Under the pieces are notes generated by a model. That model did no database searches. It was not told the origin of the DNA and saw only the letters and a program-made list of their open reading frames with translations. Shown one piece after another: positions 51,460 through 59,384 of a DNA stretch of 64,000 nt. Within the stretch, counting starts at the first letter, position 1. Each line of letters opens with the position of its first letter. Origin of the DNA: Enterocloster lavalensis (lineage in GTDB: Bacteria; Bacillota; Clostridia; Lachnospirales; Lachnospiraceae); the NCBI RefSeq assembly GCF_902364025.1, contig NZ_CABJCG010000009.1:64965-128964 (forward strand), in the 5' to 3' direction. Made by a program: the position numbers and the translations under genes.

Positions 51460-51896
51460 AACACGAGAATACGGAGTTTAAGCCGCTTATCGTCGCATTC
51501 TGCTGCAACTGGTGCAGCTATGCGGGCGCGGACCTGGCCGGAACCAGCCGCCTGGGCTATCCCGCCGAGGTGAAGATCATCCGGGTGCCCTGTTCCTGCC
51601 GTGTGAACCCGCTGTTTATCCTGCGGGCCTTCCAGAAGGGCGCGGACGGCGTGATCATCTGCGGCTGCCACCCGGGCGACTGCCACTACAGCACGGGCAA
51701 CTATTACGCCAGGAGAAGAATGACCCTGCTGTTCTCCCTGTTAGACTACATCGGGGTGGAGAAGGGCAGAACCAGAGTGGAATGGGTTTCCGCCGCGGAG
51801 GGCGTGAAGTTTGCCGCCACCATGAACGATTTCATTGAAAAAATCCACAAACTGGGCAAGAATGTGAGATTGGAGGATTTGCGATGCAGGAAATGA
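51450..51896 (+). CDS. MvhD/FlxD-like electron-transfer subunit
   Basis: A 148-residue protein of the MvhD (methyl-viologen hydrogenase delta) family with the Cys-rich opening AFCCNWCSYAGAD (16-28), RVPCSCRVNP and CGCHPGDCHY. It carries a 2Fe-2S cluster and links the electron-input module to HdrA. GGAGGTG ribosome site; overlaps HdrA by 10 bases and the next gene by 13, implying strong translational coupling. In bacteria the partner is the Flx NAD(P)H module, as encoded next. Confidence 0.88.
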   Translation: MQIEHENTEFKPLIVAFCCNWCSYAGADLAGTSRLGYPAEVKIIRVPCSCRVNPLFILRAFQKGADGVIICGCHPGDCHYSTGNYYARRRMTLLFSLLDYIGVEKGRTRVEWVSAAEGVKFAATMNDFIEKIHKLGKNVRLEDLRCRK

Positions 51897-52849
51897 TTAA
51901 GAGAGCCAAAGAATTGCTGGCCGACGGCACGGTGGTCCGCGTGCTGGGCTGGAAGCGCTGCGACCTGCCCTACAATCCCGAGCCCGCGTTTTTCGGCACT
52001 GAGGAAGAGCTGGACGCGCTGGTCTACGACGGGTTCTGCGGAGCAAATTTGAGCAAATACATGATCGAGGCCGGCAAGAAGGAGGGCAGAACCCTGGTGT
52101 TCTTAAAGCCCTGCGACACCTACAGCTTCAACCAGCTGGTGAAGGAGCACCGGATTGACCGGGAGAAGGCTTACATCATCGGCGTGGGCTGCAGGGGCAA
52201 GCTGGATATCGAGGCCATTAAGGGACTTGGGATCAAGGGAATTGAGACCGTGGAAGAGGACGGTGATACCTTAAAGATCGGCACTATCTACGGAGATAAG
52301 ACCTGCGCCTACGGGGACGCGGTGATGGAGCGCTGCAAGGTCTGCAAGGGCACGGAGCACATGGTGTACGACGAGCTGATCGGCGCGGACGTGGAGCTTG
52401 CGGTGAAGCCCGAGGACCGTTTCGCCAAGGTGAAGGAGCTGGAGGCCATGAGCCCGGAGGAGCGCTTTGCCTTCTGGCAGGGCGAGCTCTCCAAGTGCAT
52501 CCGCTGCAACGCCTGCCGGAACGTGTGTCCGGCCTGCAGCTGCAACAAGTGCGTGTTCGACAGCGACCGCTTCGACACCGCCCAGAAGGCCAACGCGGAC
52601 ACCTTTGAGGAGCAGATGTTCCATCTGATCCGCGCTTTCCATGTGGCCGGAAGATGTACGGACTGCGGTGAGTGCAGCCGGGTATGTCCCCAGGGAATCC
52701 CGCTCCATCTGCTGAACCGGAAATTAATTAAGGATATCAATGGATTCTACGGAACGTACCAGGCAGGCGAGGACGCCGAGGCTCTTGCCCCCCTGACCGC
52801 GTTTAAGATGGACGACGTTGAGCCAAGCATTGTTGGGGAAAGGGGATAA
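51884..52849 (+). CDS. FlxC/FrhB-like 4Fe-4S protein
   Basis: A 321-residue protein. The N-terminal half resembles the FrhB/FdhB-like beta-subunit fold (GFCGANLSKY and FLKPCDTYSF), and the C-terminal half has 4Fe-4S ligands CIRCNACRNVCP (near 206-217), CSCNKC and CTDCGECSRVCP (near 262-273). It should be one of the two iron-sulfur subunits (FlxB/FlxC) of a Flx-type NAD(P)H dehydrogenase that feeds HdrABC. Which of B or C it corresponds to is uncertain. Confidence 0.8.
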   Translation: MQEMIKRAKELLADGTVVRVLGWKRCDLPYNPEPAFFGTEEELDALVYDGFCGANLSKYMIEAGKKEGRTLVFLKPCDTYSFNQLVKEHRIDREKAYIIGVGCRGKLDIEAIKGLGIKGIETVEEDGDTLKIGTIYGDKTCAYGDAVMERCKVCKGTEHMVYDELIGADVELAVKPEDRFAKVKELEAMSPEERFAFWQGELSKCIRCNACRNVCPACSCNKCVFDSDRFDTAQKANADTFEEQMFHLIRAFHVAGRCTDCGECSRVCPQGIPLHLLNRKLIKDINGFYGTYQAGEDAEALAPLTAFKMDDVEPSIVGERG

Positions 52850-52852
52850 CGT

Positions 52853-53896
52853 ATGTATAAGATTGCAAAAGAACAGTTACCGTCCTTATTCGCCGCCATT
52901 GCCGGCCGGATGGATTTATATATGCCCCTGCGCAAAAACGGCCAGGTCAACTACGGAATCTGGTCCCAGGAGGCGGAAACCGCCCTGGACGCGTTAAACA
53001 CCGTGAAATCCCCCAAGGATTTCTTCTTCCCCCAGAGCGAGAACCTCTACACCTGCTACCGGGAAGGTAAAAAGATCTCCATTACCCCCGAGGAGCTGGC
53101 GGACGCGCCCTTTGCCATTTTCGGCATCCGCGGCTGCGACGTGAAGGGAATCGAGGTGCTGGACAAGGTATTTCTGGCGGACCCGGTGGACAAGTTTTAT
53201 GAGGCCCGCAGAAATCACGGCGTGCTGATCTCCATGGCCTGCCATGAGCCGGAGGAGACCTGCTTCTGCAAGGTATTCGGCGTGGAGGCCCAGAACCCGG
53301 CGGGAGACGTGACCACCTGGATCGTTGACGATACGCTCTACTGGAGAGCGAATACCGATAAGGGTGAGAATCTGACCGCCGATCTGGCAGCCCAGGCGCT
53401 GTTGGTTCCCGCCGATGAGGCCGGAGAGGCCGCCGTGGAAGCGGAACAGGCCAGCGTGGCCGCCATCGTGGAAAAGCTGCCCTACAGCGGCATTTCCCTG
53501 GAGACCTTCAAGAATACGGAGATGCTGGAGCTGTTCAACTCCCCCAAATGGGAGGAAATGTACAAGGCCTGTCTGGCCTGCGGCACCTGCACCTTCATCT
53601 GCCCCACCTGCCAGTGCTACGACATCCGGGACTACAACACCGGAAATGGCATCCAGAGGTTCCGCTGCTGGGACTCCTGCATGTACTCCGATTTCACGCT
53701 GATGGCCCACGGCAATATCCGTAACAGCCAGAAGGAACGGTTCCGCCAGCGGTTCATGCACAAGCTGGTGTATTTCCCCGAAAACAACGACGGGATGTTC
53801 TCCTGCGTGGGCTGCGGCCGTTGCGTGAGCAAATGTCCTTCTTCGTTAAACATTGTGAAAGTTATCAAGAGTCTGGGGGTGTCTGAAGATGTGTAG
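52853..53896 (+). CDS. FlxB/AsrA-like 4Fe-4S dicluster protein
   Basis: A 347-residue protein similar to anaerobic sulfite reductase subunit A, with conserved FGIRGCDVKGI (near 90) and two ferredoxin motifs, CLACGTCTFICPTCQC (near 240-255) and CVGCGRCVSKCP (near 322-333). It lies 3 bases after the previous gene and overlaps the flavoprotein gene by 8. Next to the AsrB-like subunit it forms the NAD(P)H-oxidising arm. A sulfite reductase role is unlikely because no siroheme subunit (AsrC) is present. Confidence 0.8.
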   Translation: MYKIAKEQLPSLFAAIAGRMDLYMPLRKNGQVNYGIWSQEAETALDALNTVKSPKDFFFPQSENLYTCYREGKKISITPEELADAPFAIFGIRGCDVKGIEVLDKVFLADPVDKFYEARRNHGVLISMACHEPEETCFCKVFGVEAQNPAGDVTTWIVDDTLYWRANTDKGENLTADLAAQALLVPADEAGEAAVEAEQASVAAIVEKLPYSGISLETFKNTEMLELFNSPKWEEMYKACLACGTCTFICPTCQCYDIRDYNTGNGIQRFRCWDSCMYSDFTLMAHGNIRNSQKERFRQRFMHKLVYFPENNDGMFSCVGCGRCVSKCPSSLNIVKVIKSLGVSEDV

Positions 53897-54743
53897 CTGC
53901 GGATGCGGCGGAAGCCATAAACACGACGAATTAGTCCCCATGGTGGGCGTGATCACGGATATCAAGGATCAGACCCCGGATGTCAAGACCTTCCGGGTGG
54001 TAAGCCCCCAGGGTGGAAAATTGTTTGAACATATGCCGGGCCAGTGCGCCATGCTGGCGGTGCCCGGAGTGGGGGAGGCCATGTTCTCCATCACCTCCTC
54101 CCCGACCAACAAGGAATACCAGGAATTCAGCATCAAGCGCTGCGGTTCCCTGACCGATTACCTGCACACCATGGAGGTGGGCGACGAGATCACGGTCCGC
54201 GGCCCCTACGGCAACTCCTTCCCGGTGGAAACCGCGTTAAAGGGCCAGAACCTGCTGTTCATCGCAGGCGGAATCGGCCTTGCGCCCCTGCGCTCCGTGA
54301 TCAACTACGTGCTGGACAAGCGGGAAAATTACGGCAGCGTGGAGATTCTCTACGGCTCCCGCTCCATGCAGGACCTGGTGGGACTGGACGAGATTCAGAA
54401 CGACTGGTCCAAACGGGACGGCGTGGACGTGTACCTGACCATTGACCGGGAGCAGCCGGAGTGGGACGGCCATGTGGGCTTTGTTCCCTCCTACTTAAAA
54501 GAGCTGGAATTCTCCACAGACAAGACCGTGCTGGTCTGCGGCCCGCCGATCATGATCAAATTCGTGCTGGCGGCCCTGCAGGAAATGGGCTTTGAAAAGA
54601 CACAGGTGTTTACCACCCTGGAGCTGAAGATGAAATGCGGAATCGGAAAATGCGGACGCTGCAACATCGGTTCCAAGTATGTTTGCAAGGACGGTCCCGT
54701 GTTCCGCTGTGATGAGATCGACGAATTGCCAGACGAATATTAA
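53889..54743 (+). CDS. FlxA/AsrB-like FAD-NAD(P) oxidoreductase
   Basis: A 284-residue ferredoxin-reductase-like protein: FAD domain (MFSITSSPT near 57, standing for the RxYS-type motif, and GPYGNSFPVE), NAD(P) domain (LLFIAGGIGLAPLRSV near 118), and a C-terminal 2Fe-2S ligand set CGIGKCGRCNIG (near 250). An N-terminal CSCGCGG is unusual and may bind metal. It should oxidise NAD(P)H and pass electrons to the iron-sulfur subunits encoded just upstream. Confidence 0.86.
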   Translation: MCSCGCGGSHKHDELVPMVGVITDIKDQTPDVKTFRVVSPQGGKLFEHMPGQCAMLAVPGVGEAMFSITSSPTNKEYQEFSIKRCGSLTDYLHTMEVGDEITVRGPYGNSFPVETALKGQNLLFIAGGIGLAPLRSVINYVLDKRENYGSVEILYGSRSMQDLVGLDEIQNDWSKRDGVDVYLTIDREQPEWDGHVGFVPSYLKELEFSTDKTVLVCGPPIMIKFVLAALQEMGFEKTQVFTTLELKMKCGIGKCGRCNIGSKYVCKDGPVFRCDEIDELPDEY

Positions 54744-54752
54744 GAGGAAGGA

Positions 54753-55439
54753 TTGGTAGAGAAAATGCAGGAAATGGTAAATGTTTATTTCTTTGGTAAA
54801 AAATACTCGGTGCCGGCTGACTTAACCATCATGACGGCCATGGAATACGCCGGATACAAGCTTGTGAGAGGCTGTGGCTGCCGCCATGGCTTCTGCGGAG
54901 CCTGCGCCACGATTTACCGCATCAAGGGTAAGAACGAGTTAAAGACCTGTCTGGCCTGTCAGACCCAGGTGCAGGAAGGCATGTATGTGGCCAGCATTCC
55001 CTTCTTTCCCACGGACAAGCGGACCTACAACCTGGAGGAGATCAAACCCAAAGAGCAGATTATGATGGAGCTCTACCCGGAGATTTACAGCTGCATCGGC
55101 TGTAACGCCTGCACCAAGGCGTGCCCCCAGAAGTTAAACGTCATGCAGTATATCGCCTACGCCCAGAGAGGCGAGTTCGAGAAATGCGCCCACGAGTCCT
55201 TTGACTGCGTAGGCTGCGGAATCTGCTCCACCAGATGTCCGGCGGGCATCTCCCATCCTATGGTGGGACTGCTGGCAAGGAGACTGACCGGCAAATACTT
55301 AGCTCCCAAGACCGAGCACCTGGAAAAGCGCGTTGAGGAGATCCGCCACGGCGAGTACGACGAGCTGATCGAGCAGATCATGGAGAAGCCCATCGCCGAG
55401 CTGAAGGAACTGTACAACAAACGCGATATTGAGAAATAA
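54753..55439 (+). CDS. Fumarate reductase-type iron-sulfur subunit
   Basis: A 228-residue FrdB/SdhB-like protein: 2Fe-2S domain (GCGCRHGFCGACATIY then CLAC, about 40-75) and a C-terminal part with CIGCNACTKACP (near 112) and CVGCGICSTRCP (near 153). It lacks the C-terminal CCG domains found in archaeal thiol:fumarate reductase TfrB; here those are on the separate HdrB. TTG 54753 is favoured by AAGAGG spacing; ATG 54765 is an alternative. The flavoprotein follows 13 bases later. Confidence 0.86.
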   Translation: MVEKMQEMVNVYFFGKKYSVPADLTIMTAMEYAGYKLVRGCGCRHGFCGACATIYRIKGKNELKTCLACQTQVQEGMYVASIPFFPTDKRTYNLEEIKPKEQIMMELYPEIYSCIGCNACTKACPQKLNVMQYIAYAQRGEFEKCAHESFDCVGCGICSTRCPAGISHPMVGLLARRLTGKYLAPKTEHLEKRVEEIRHGEYDELIEQIMEKPIAELKELYNKRDIEK

Positions 55440-55452
55440 GGAGGGATGACAC

Positions 55453-57060
55453 ATGTTGACACAAGAAATGCTTGATTCCATAAAAAAAGTGGAGGCCACC
55501 AGGCCCTCCAGAATCGGTGCCGATCTCAGAAGAATGGATGCGGACGAGAAGCACAATCTGTTAAGGCAGTATCATCCTGACTACAAGGAAAGCGGCTTTT
55601 CCACCCTGGTAATGGGCCCCAACAAGGGCGAGAAGGTGCCGGTTGAGCTGGGCGAGCTGCTCCAGGCCAACAGCCGCCTGCTGGGCGTGGATCTGGACTT
55701 AAATCAGATTGACTACGACGTGGACGTGCTGGTCATCGGCGGCGGCGGCGCGGGCGCTTCCGCGGCCATCGAGGCCCACAAGGGCGGCGCGAACGTGATG
55801 ATCGCCACCAAGCTGCGCATCGGCGACGCCAACACCATGATGGCGGAGGGCGGCATCCAGGCGGCCGACAAGGAGAACGACTCCCCCCAGAGGCATTTCC
55901 TGGACGCCTTCGGCGGCGGACACTACGCGGCCAAGCCGGAGCTGCTGAAAAAGCTGGTGATGGAAGCGCCTGAGGCCATCCAGTGGTTAAACGACTTAGG
56001 CGTTATGTTCGATAAAAACCCCGACGGCACCATGGTGACCACCCACGGCGGCGGCACCTCCAGAAAGCGTATGCACGCCTGCGCGGACTACTCCGGCGCT
56101 GAGATCATGCGCGTGCTGCGGGACGAGGTGATCAACCGCGGCATCACGGTGGTGGATTTCACCTCCGCCGTTGAGCTGATCCTGGACGACAAGGGACAGG
56201 TTGCGGGCGCTGTGCTCCAGAACATGGAGACCGGCGAGTACCTGGTGGCCAGGGCCAAGGTGGTGATCATCGCCACCGGCGGCGCGGGACGGCTGCACTA
56301 CCAGGGATTCCCCACCTCCAACCACTACGGCGCCACTGCTGACGGCCTGGTGCTTGGCTACCGCGTGGGCGCGCCCCTGCTGTACCAGGATACCATCCAG
56401 TACCATCCCACCGGCGTGGCTTACCCGGCGCAGCTCTTCGGCGCTCTGGTGACGGAGAAGGTGCGTTCCGTTGGCGCTATGCTGGTGAACTGCGACGGCG
56501 AGGCGTTCATGCATCCGTTGGAGACCCGCGACGTGGCGGCGGCCTCCATTATCCGGGAGTGCTCGGACCGCGGCAAGGGCGTTCCCACCCCGGGCGGCGG
56601 CTTCGGCGTATGGCTGGACACCCCCATGATCGAGATGATCCATGGAAAGGGAACCATTGAGAAGCGTATCCCGGCCATGCTGCGCATGTACTTAAACTAT
56701 GACATCGATATGAGAGAGGTGCCGATCCTGGTCTACCCGACCCTGCACTATCAGAACGGCGGACTGGAGATCAATGCGGACTGCGCCACCAAGACCATCC
56801 ACAACCTGATGGTGGCAGGCGAGGCCGTGGGCGGTATCCACGGGCGTAACCGCCTGATGGGCAACTCCCTGCTGGACATCATCGTGTTCGGACGCGACGC
56901 CGGAAAGGCCGCCGCAGCCCGCTGCAACGAGGTGGAGCTGGGAACCATGACGCTGGAGCACGTGGAGAAGTTTGCAAAAGAGCTGGAGGAAGCCGGGGTT
57001 CACAACGACAAGGTATCCCCGCTGCTGCTGCCCCCCTACGCTCACGAGGGACGCCACTGA
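55453..57060 (+). CDS. Fumarate reductase-type flavoprotein subunit, non-covalent FAD
   Basis: A 535-residue FrdA/SdhA-family flavoprotein with a 90-residue N-terminal extension before the FAD motif IGGGGAGASAA (95-105). The catalytic set of fumarate reductases is intact: His318 (QYHPT), Thr334-Glu335 and Arg338 (LVTEKVR), His432 (TLHYQNGG) and Arg467 (GRNRLMGNS). The His that binds FAD covalently in classical FrdA is replaced by Asn127 (DANTMMAEGG). No membrane anchor gene follows, so the enzyme should be soluble and take electrons from the Hdr-Flx module. It probably reduces fumarate, though another enoate cannot be excluded. Confidence 0.86.
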   Translation: MLTQEMLDSIKKVEATRPSRIGADLRRMDADEKHNLLRQYHPDYKESGFSTLVMGPNKGEKVPVELGELLQANSRLLGVDLDLNQIDYDVDVLVIGGGGAGASAAIEAHKGGANVMIATKLRIGDANTMMAEGGIQAADKENDSPQRHFLDAFGGGHYAAKPELLKKLVMEAPEAIQWLNDLGVMFDKNPDGTMVTTHGGGTSRKRMHACADYSGAEIMRVLRDEVINRGITVVDFTSAVELILDDKGQVAGAVLQNMETGEYLVARAKVVIIATGGAGRLHYQGFPTSNHYGATADGLVLGYRVGAPLLYQDTIQYHPTGVAYPAQLFGALVTEKVRSVGAMLVNCDGEAFMHPLETRDVAAASIIRECSDRGKGVPTPGGGFGVWLDTPMIEMIHGKGTIEKRIPAMLRMYLNYDIDMREVPILVYPTLHYQNGGLEINADCATKTIHNLMVAGEAVGGIHGRNRLMGNSLLDIIVFGRDAGKAAAARCNEVELGTMTLEHVEKFAKELEEAGVHNDKVSPLLLPPYAHEGRH

Positions 57061-57095
57061 TTGGCGACCGGTTTTGAAAGGGGAAGGTGATCGAG

Positions 57096-58247
57096 ATGGA
57101 TGTATGGGGATGGATTCAGGCCAACTTGTTGGACAGCACGCTTTTGATGGTGTTTCTCATTGCAGTATTGGGTTATCTGGTCGGCAGTATCAAGGTCTGC
57201 GGGCTGGATCTGGGCACCGCGGGTATTCTTCTGGTGGCGTTGGTATTCGGCCACCTGGGGGTGTCCGTGCCCGGTCTGGTCCGGGACATGGGGTTAGTCT
57301 GTTTCGTGACGGCGGTGGGTTTTATCGCCGGACCGAAATTTTTCAGGAACTTTAAAAAGAACGCGAAATCCTATATTTTGCTGGGCGTGATTATCATCGG
57401 CGCGGGGGCGCTGTCCTGCGTGGCCATTGTGAAGCTGATCGGCGTGCCCGCCGATCTGGCGGTGGGAATGCTCTCCGGGGCCCTCACCAGCACGCCCGGC
57501 CTGGCAGCGGCCATCGAGGCCACCGGCTCCGACGCGGCGGCGGTGGGATACGGCATCGCTTATCCCTTCGGCGTGATCAGCGTGGTGCTGTTCGTGCAGC
57601 TGGTGCCCAGAATCCTGCACACGGACATGGACAAGGAGCGGGCCCAGTACGAGGCCGCCGCCGACGTGGAGATCCGCCACAAGCACAAGGACCTGTTCTA
57701 CTGCGACAGTATGGGCTTTTTCTCCTTTGCCTGCGCCATCGTGGGAGGTATGATTCTGGCGAAAATCAAGATTCCGCTTCCGGGCGGGGCTTCCTTCTCC
57801 CTGGGCACCTCCGGCGGCCCGCTGATCGCGGGACTTCTGCTGGGGCACATGAACTCCATCGGGCGTCTGAGCGTTTCCGTGCCCAAGAACGTGCTGGAGA
57901 CCATGCGGGAGTTTGGTCTGGCGCTGTTCCTTCTGGGGGCCGGAACCCAGGCAGGGGCCGGTTTTGTGGAGATTCTGAAGGAGCAGGGAATCCTGCTGTT
58001 CATCTACGGCGCAATCATGGCCCTGGTGCCCATGTTTGTGGGCTTTATCATGGCATTTAAGGTTCTGAAGCTGAGCACCTTCAACTCCCTGGGCTCTATC
58101 TGCGGCGGCATGACCAGTACGCCCGCCCTGGGAACCTTGATCCGTGTGACGGAGACCGACGACGTGGCCTCCGCTTATGCGGCGACGTATCCCATCGCGC
58201 TTGTGATGGTGGTGTTGGCGTCGCAGTTTATGGGGATTTATCTGTAA
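57096..58247 (+). CDS. AspT/YbjL-type carboxylate or amino-acid exchanger
   Basis: A 383-residue membrane protein with two Asp-Ala-exchanger repeats, each carrying a Gly/Thr/Pro-rich loop (LSGALTSTPGLAAAIEATG near 125 and ICGGMTSTPALGTLI near 350). It lacks the TrkA-C (RCK) domains that separate the repeats in YidE/AspT. Family members exchange aspartate for alanine or export succinate. I chose ATG 57096 because AAGGTGA (57084-57090), which includes the alternative GTG, is the ribosome site. Position after FrdA suggests succinate or aspartate exchange. Confidence 0.8.
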   Translation: MDVWGWIQANLLDSTLLMVFLIAVLGYLVGSIKVCGLDLGTAGILLVALVFGHLGVSVPGLVRDMGLVCFVTAVGFIAGPKFFRNFKKNAKSYILLGVIIIGAGALSCVAIVKLIGVPADLAVGMLSGALTSTPGLAAAIEATGSDAAAVGYGIAYPFGVISVVLFVQLVPRILHTDMDKERAQYEAAADVEIRHKHKDLFYCDSMGFFSFACAIVGGMILAKIKIPLPGGASFSLGTSGGPLIAGLLLGHMNSIGRLSVSVPKNVLETMREFGLALFLLGAGTQAGAGFVEILKEQGILLFIYGAIMALVPMFVGFIMAFKVLKLSTFNSLGSICGGMTSTPALGTLIRVTETDDVASAYAATYPIALVMVVLASQFMGIYL

Positions 58248-58360
58248 CGAGACGGCGGGGCGCGGGATGTGCGGTGCGGGCGGCTTGCGCGTTAAAGCGC
58301 GGCGCAGCTTGTGTTGTGCGGACGGCCCCAGCCCATGGAGGGATGTGAAGGAGGCGGCGG

Positions 58361-58990
58361 ATGTATACATGTGCAAAATGCGGCGTGCGGGCATGCCGGA
58401 AGGCGGAGGACAGAGCTCTGCCGAAAAACTGTCCGATCCGGGAAGAGGAGCTTTCCGAGCAGGCGTTTCAGGAGTACCGTTCCGAGGATAATTTTAAATT
58501 TTACGTGACAGCCTCGGAGATCGAGGGCCTTGGACAGTTCCAGTGGCCCCGCGTGAAGGAGACCATCGAGCTGTGCCGGAGGATGGGTTACCATCGGATC
58601 GGCCTGGCCTTTTGCAGCGGTCTGAGTAAAGAGGCGAAGGTCATGTGCGATCTGTTGCAGCGCAATGGCTTTGAGGTGGTGTCCGTTATGTGCAAGGTCG
58701 GCGGCCGGGACAAGTGCGCGGCCGGAGTGCCGGACGAGCACAAGCTTCATCCCGGGCAGTACGAGGCCATGTGCAACCCCATTTTCCAGGCCAGGCTTTT
58801 AAACGGGCAGAAGACGGAGTTCAACATCGCCCTTGGGCTGTGCGTGGGCCACGATTCCCTGTTTTACAAGTATTCCGACGCCCTGGTGACCACTCTGATC
58901 GCCAAGGACCGCGTGCTGGCCCACAATCCGGCCGGAGCGCTGTACTGCGCTGAAGGATACTACAAAAACAAGCTGGATGCGCAGCCTTAA
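58361..58990 (+). CDS. DUF1847 family cysteine-rich protein
   Basis: A 209-residue protein starting YTCAKCGVRAC, with many later Cys residues (CRRMGYHRIGLAFCSG, MCKVGGRDKC, LCVGHDSLF). It matches the DUF1847 metal-binding family, which has no assigned function but often lies near redox enzymes. AAGGAGG ribosome site. Separated by 113 bases from the AspT-like gene and followed by a terminator, so it is the last gene of the Hdr operon. Confidence 0.83.
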   Translation: MYTCAKCGVRACRKAEDRALPKNCPIREEELSEQAFQEYRSEDNFKFYVTASEIEGLGQFQWPRVKETIELCRRMGYHRIGLAFCSGLSKEAKVMCDLLQRNGFEVVSVMCKVGGRDKCAAGVPDEHKLHPGQYEAMCNPIFQARLLNGQKTEFNIALGLCVGHDSLFYKYSDALVTTLIAKDRVLAHNPAGALYCAEGYYKNKLDAQP

Positions 58991-59043
58991 GGCGTGCATC
59001 GGGCATTTGTGCAAAACTGACAAAAATTGACGAACAGAACACG

Positions 59044-59090
59044 AAAAAGGAATTGTCAAACGTTGAAAATACGATGGCAATTCCTTTTTT
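59044..59090 (+). terminator. Terminator of the Hdr-Flx-Frd operon
   Basis: AAAAAGGAATTG (59044-59055) pairs with CAATTCCTTTTT (59078-59089) around a 22-base loop, followed by the T-run to 59090. Confidence 0.8.
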
Positions 59091-59121
59091 GATTTCAAAA
59101 ATAGACAATAATCGATTTTTG

Positions 59122-59139
59122 TGACAGCATATTATGTCA
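59122..59139. promoter_or_regulatory. Operator TGACA-N8-TGTCA upstream of the second Tct operon
   Basis: TGACA (59122-59126) and TGTCA (59135-59139) with an 8-base spacer; the palindrome extends to TGTGACA/TGTCACA. Same half-sites and spacing as at 48051-48068. It lies about 70 bases upstream of the predicted start, an activator-like position. Confidence 0.55.
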
Positions 59140-59168
59140 CATTATTACGATTTTAACGGCATTTTAAT

Positions 59169-59203
59169 TTGACGATGCCACTCGAATGGTTTAGAATCTA
59201 AAC
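59169..59203 (+). promoter_or_regulatory. Promoter of tctBA with overlapping palindrome
   Basis: TTGACG (59169-59174), 17-base spacer, TAGAAT (59192-59197). GTTTAG-AAT-CTAAAC (59189-59203), a perfect 15-base palindrome, covers the -10 box and should be a repressor site. Confidence 0.65.
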
Positions 59204-59384
59204 ATAGTCAAAGATGAGCGGAAGTTCGATCGAAACGATACTCTGAGGTAAAGGGGAGATGGGGAAAAACAGTCAGGGGCAGTGTGCGGCGTGGGATTAG
59301 CAGCACTTTAACATATAGGCTGCTGATCCGGACGAGTGGTTGTGAAACCGGGTAAAGGCGTTTTAGGTTTTAGGAGGTGTTAGG
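59204..59384 (+). other. Structured 5' leader of tctBA
   Basis: About 180 transcribed bases before the TTG start. GGATTAGCAGC (59294-59304) pairs with GCTGCTGATCC (59319-59329) over 11 bases with one G-U. Further complementary words (CCGG at 59327-59330 and around 59350) allow a larger fold. It matches no riboswitch class that I recognise; there is no terminator U-run. Confidence 0.4.

Larger units (their letters stand above)
58991..59384. other. Gap with terminator, operators, promoter and leader
   Basis: No gene is seen. In order it contains the DUF1847 terminator, a TGACA-N8-TGTCA site, a strong promoter with overlapping palindrome, and a 180-base transcribed leader containing a long hairpin before the TctB gene. 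Confidence 0.7.

Noticed and set aside
52853..54743. Anaerobic sulfite reductase AsrAB
   Set aside because: AsrC with its siroheme site is absent, and the genes are embedded between MvhD/FlxD and fumarate-reductase genes, which fits Flx input subunits better.
59120..59141. CRP site
   Set aside because: CRP needs TGTGA-N6-TCACA; here the spacing is 12, so the half-site match is fortuitous.
59204..59384. Cobalamin or guanidine riboswitch
   Set aside because: Neither the B12 box nor the conserved guanidine-I core is present; only a generic long hairpin is seen.
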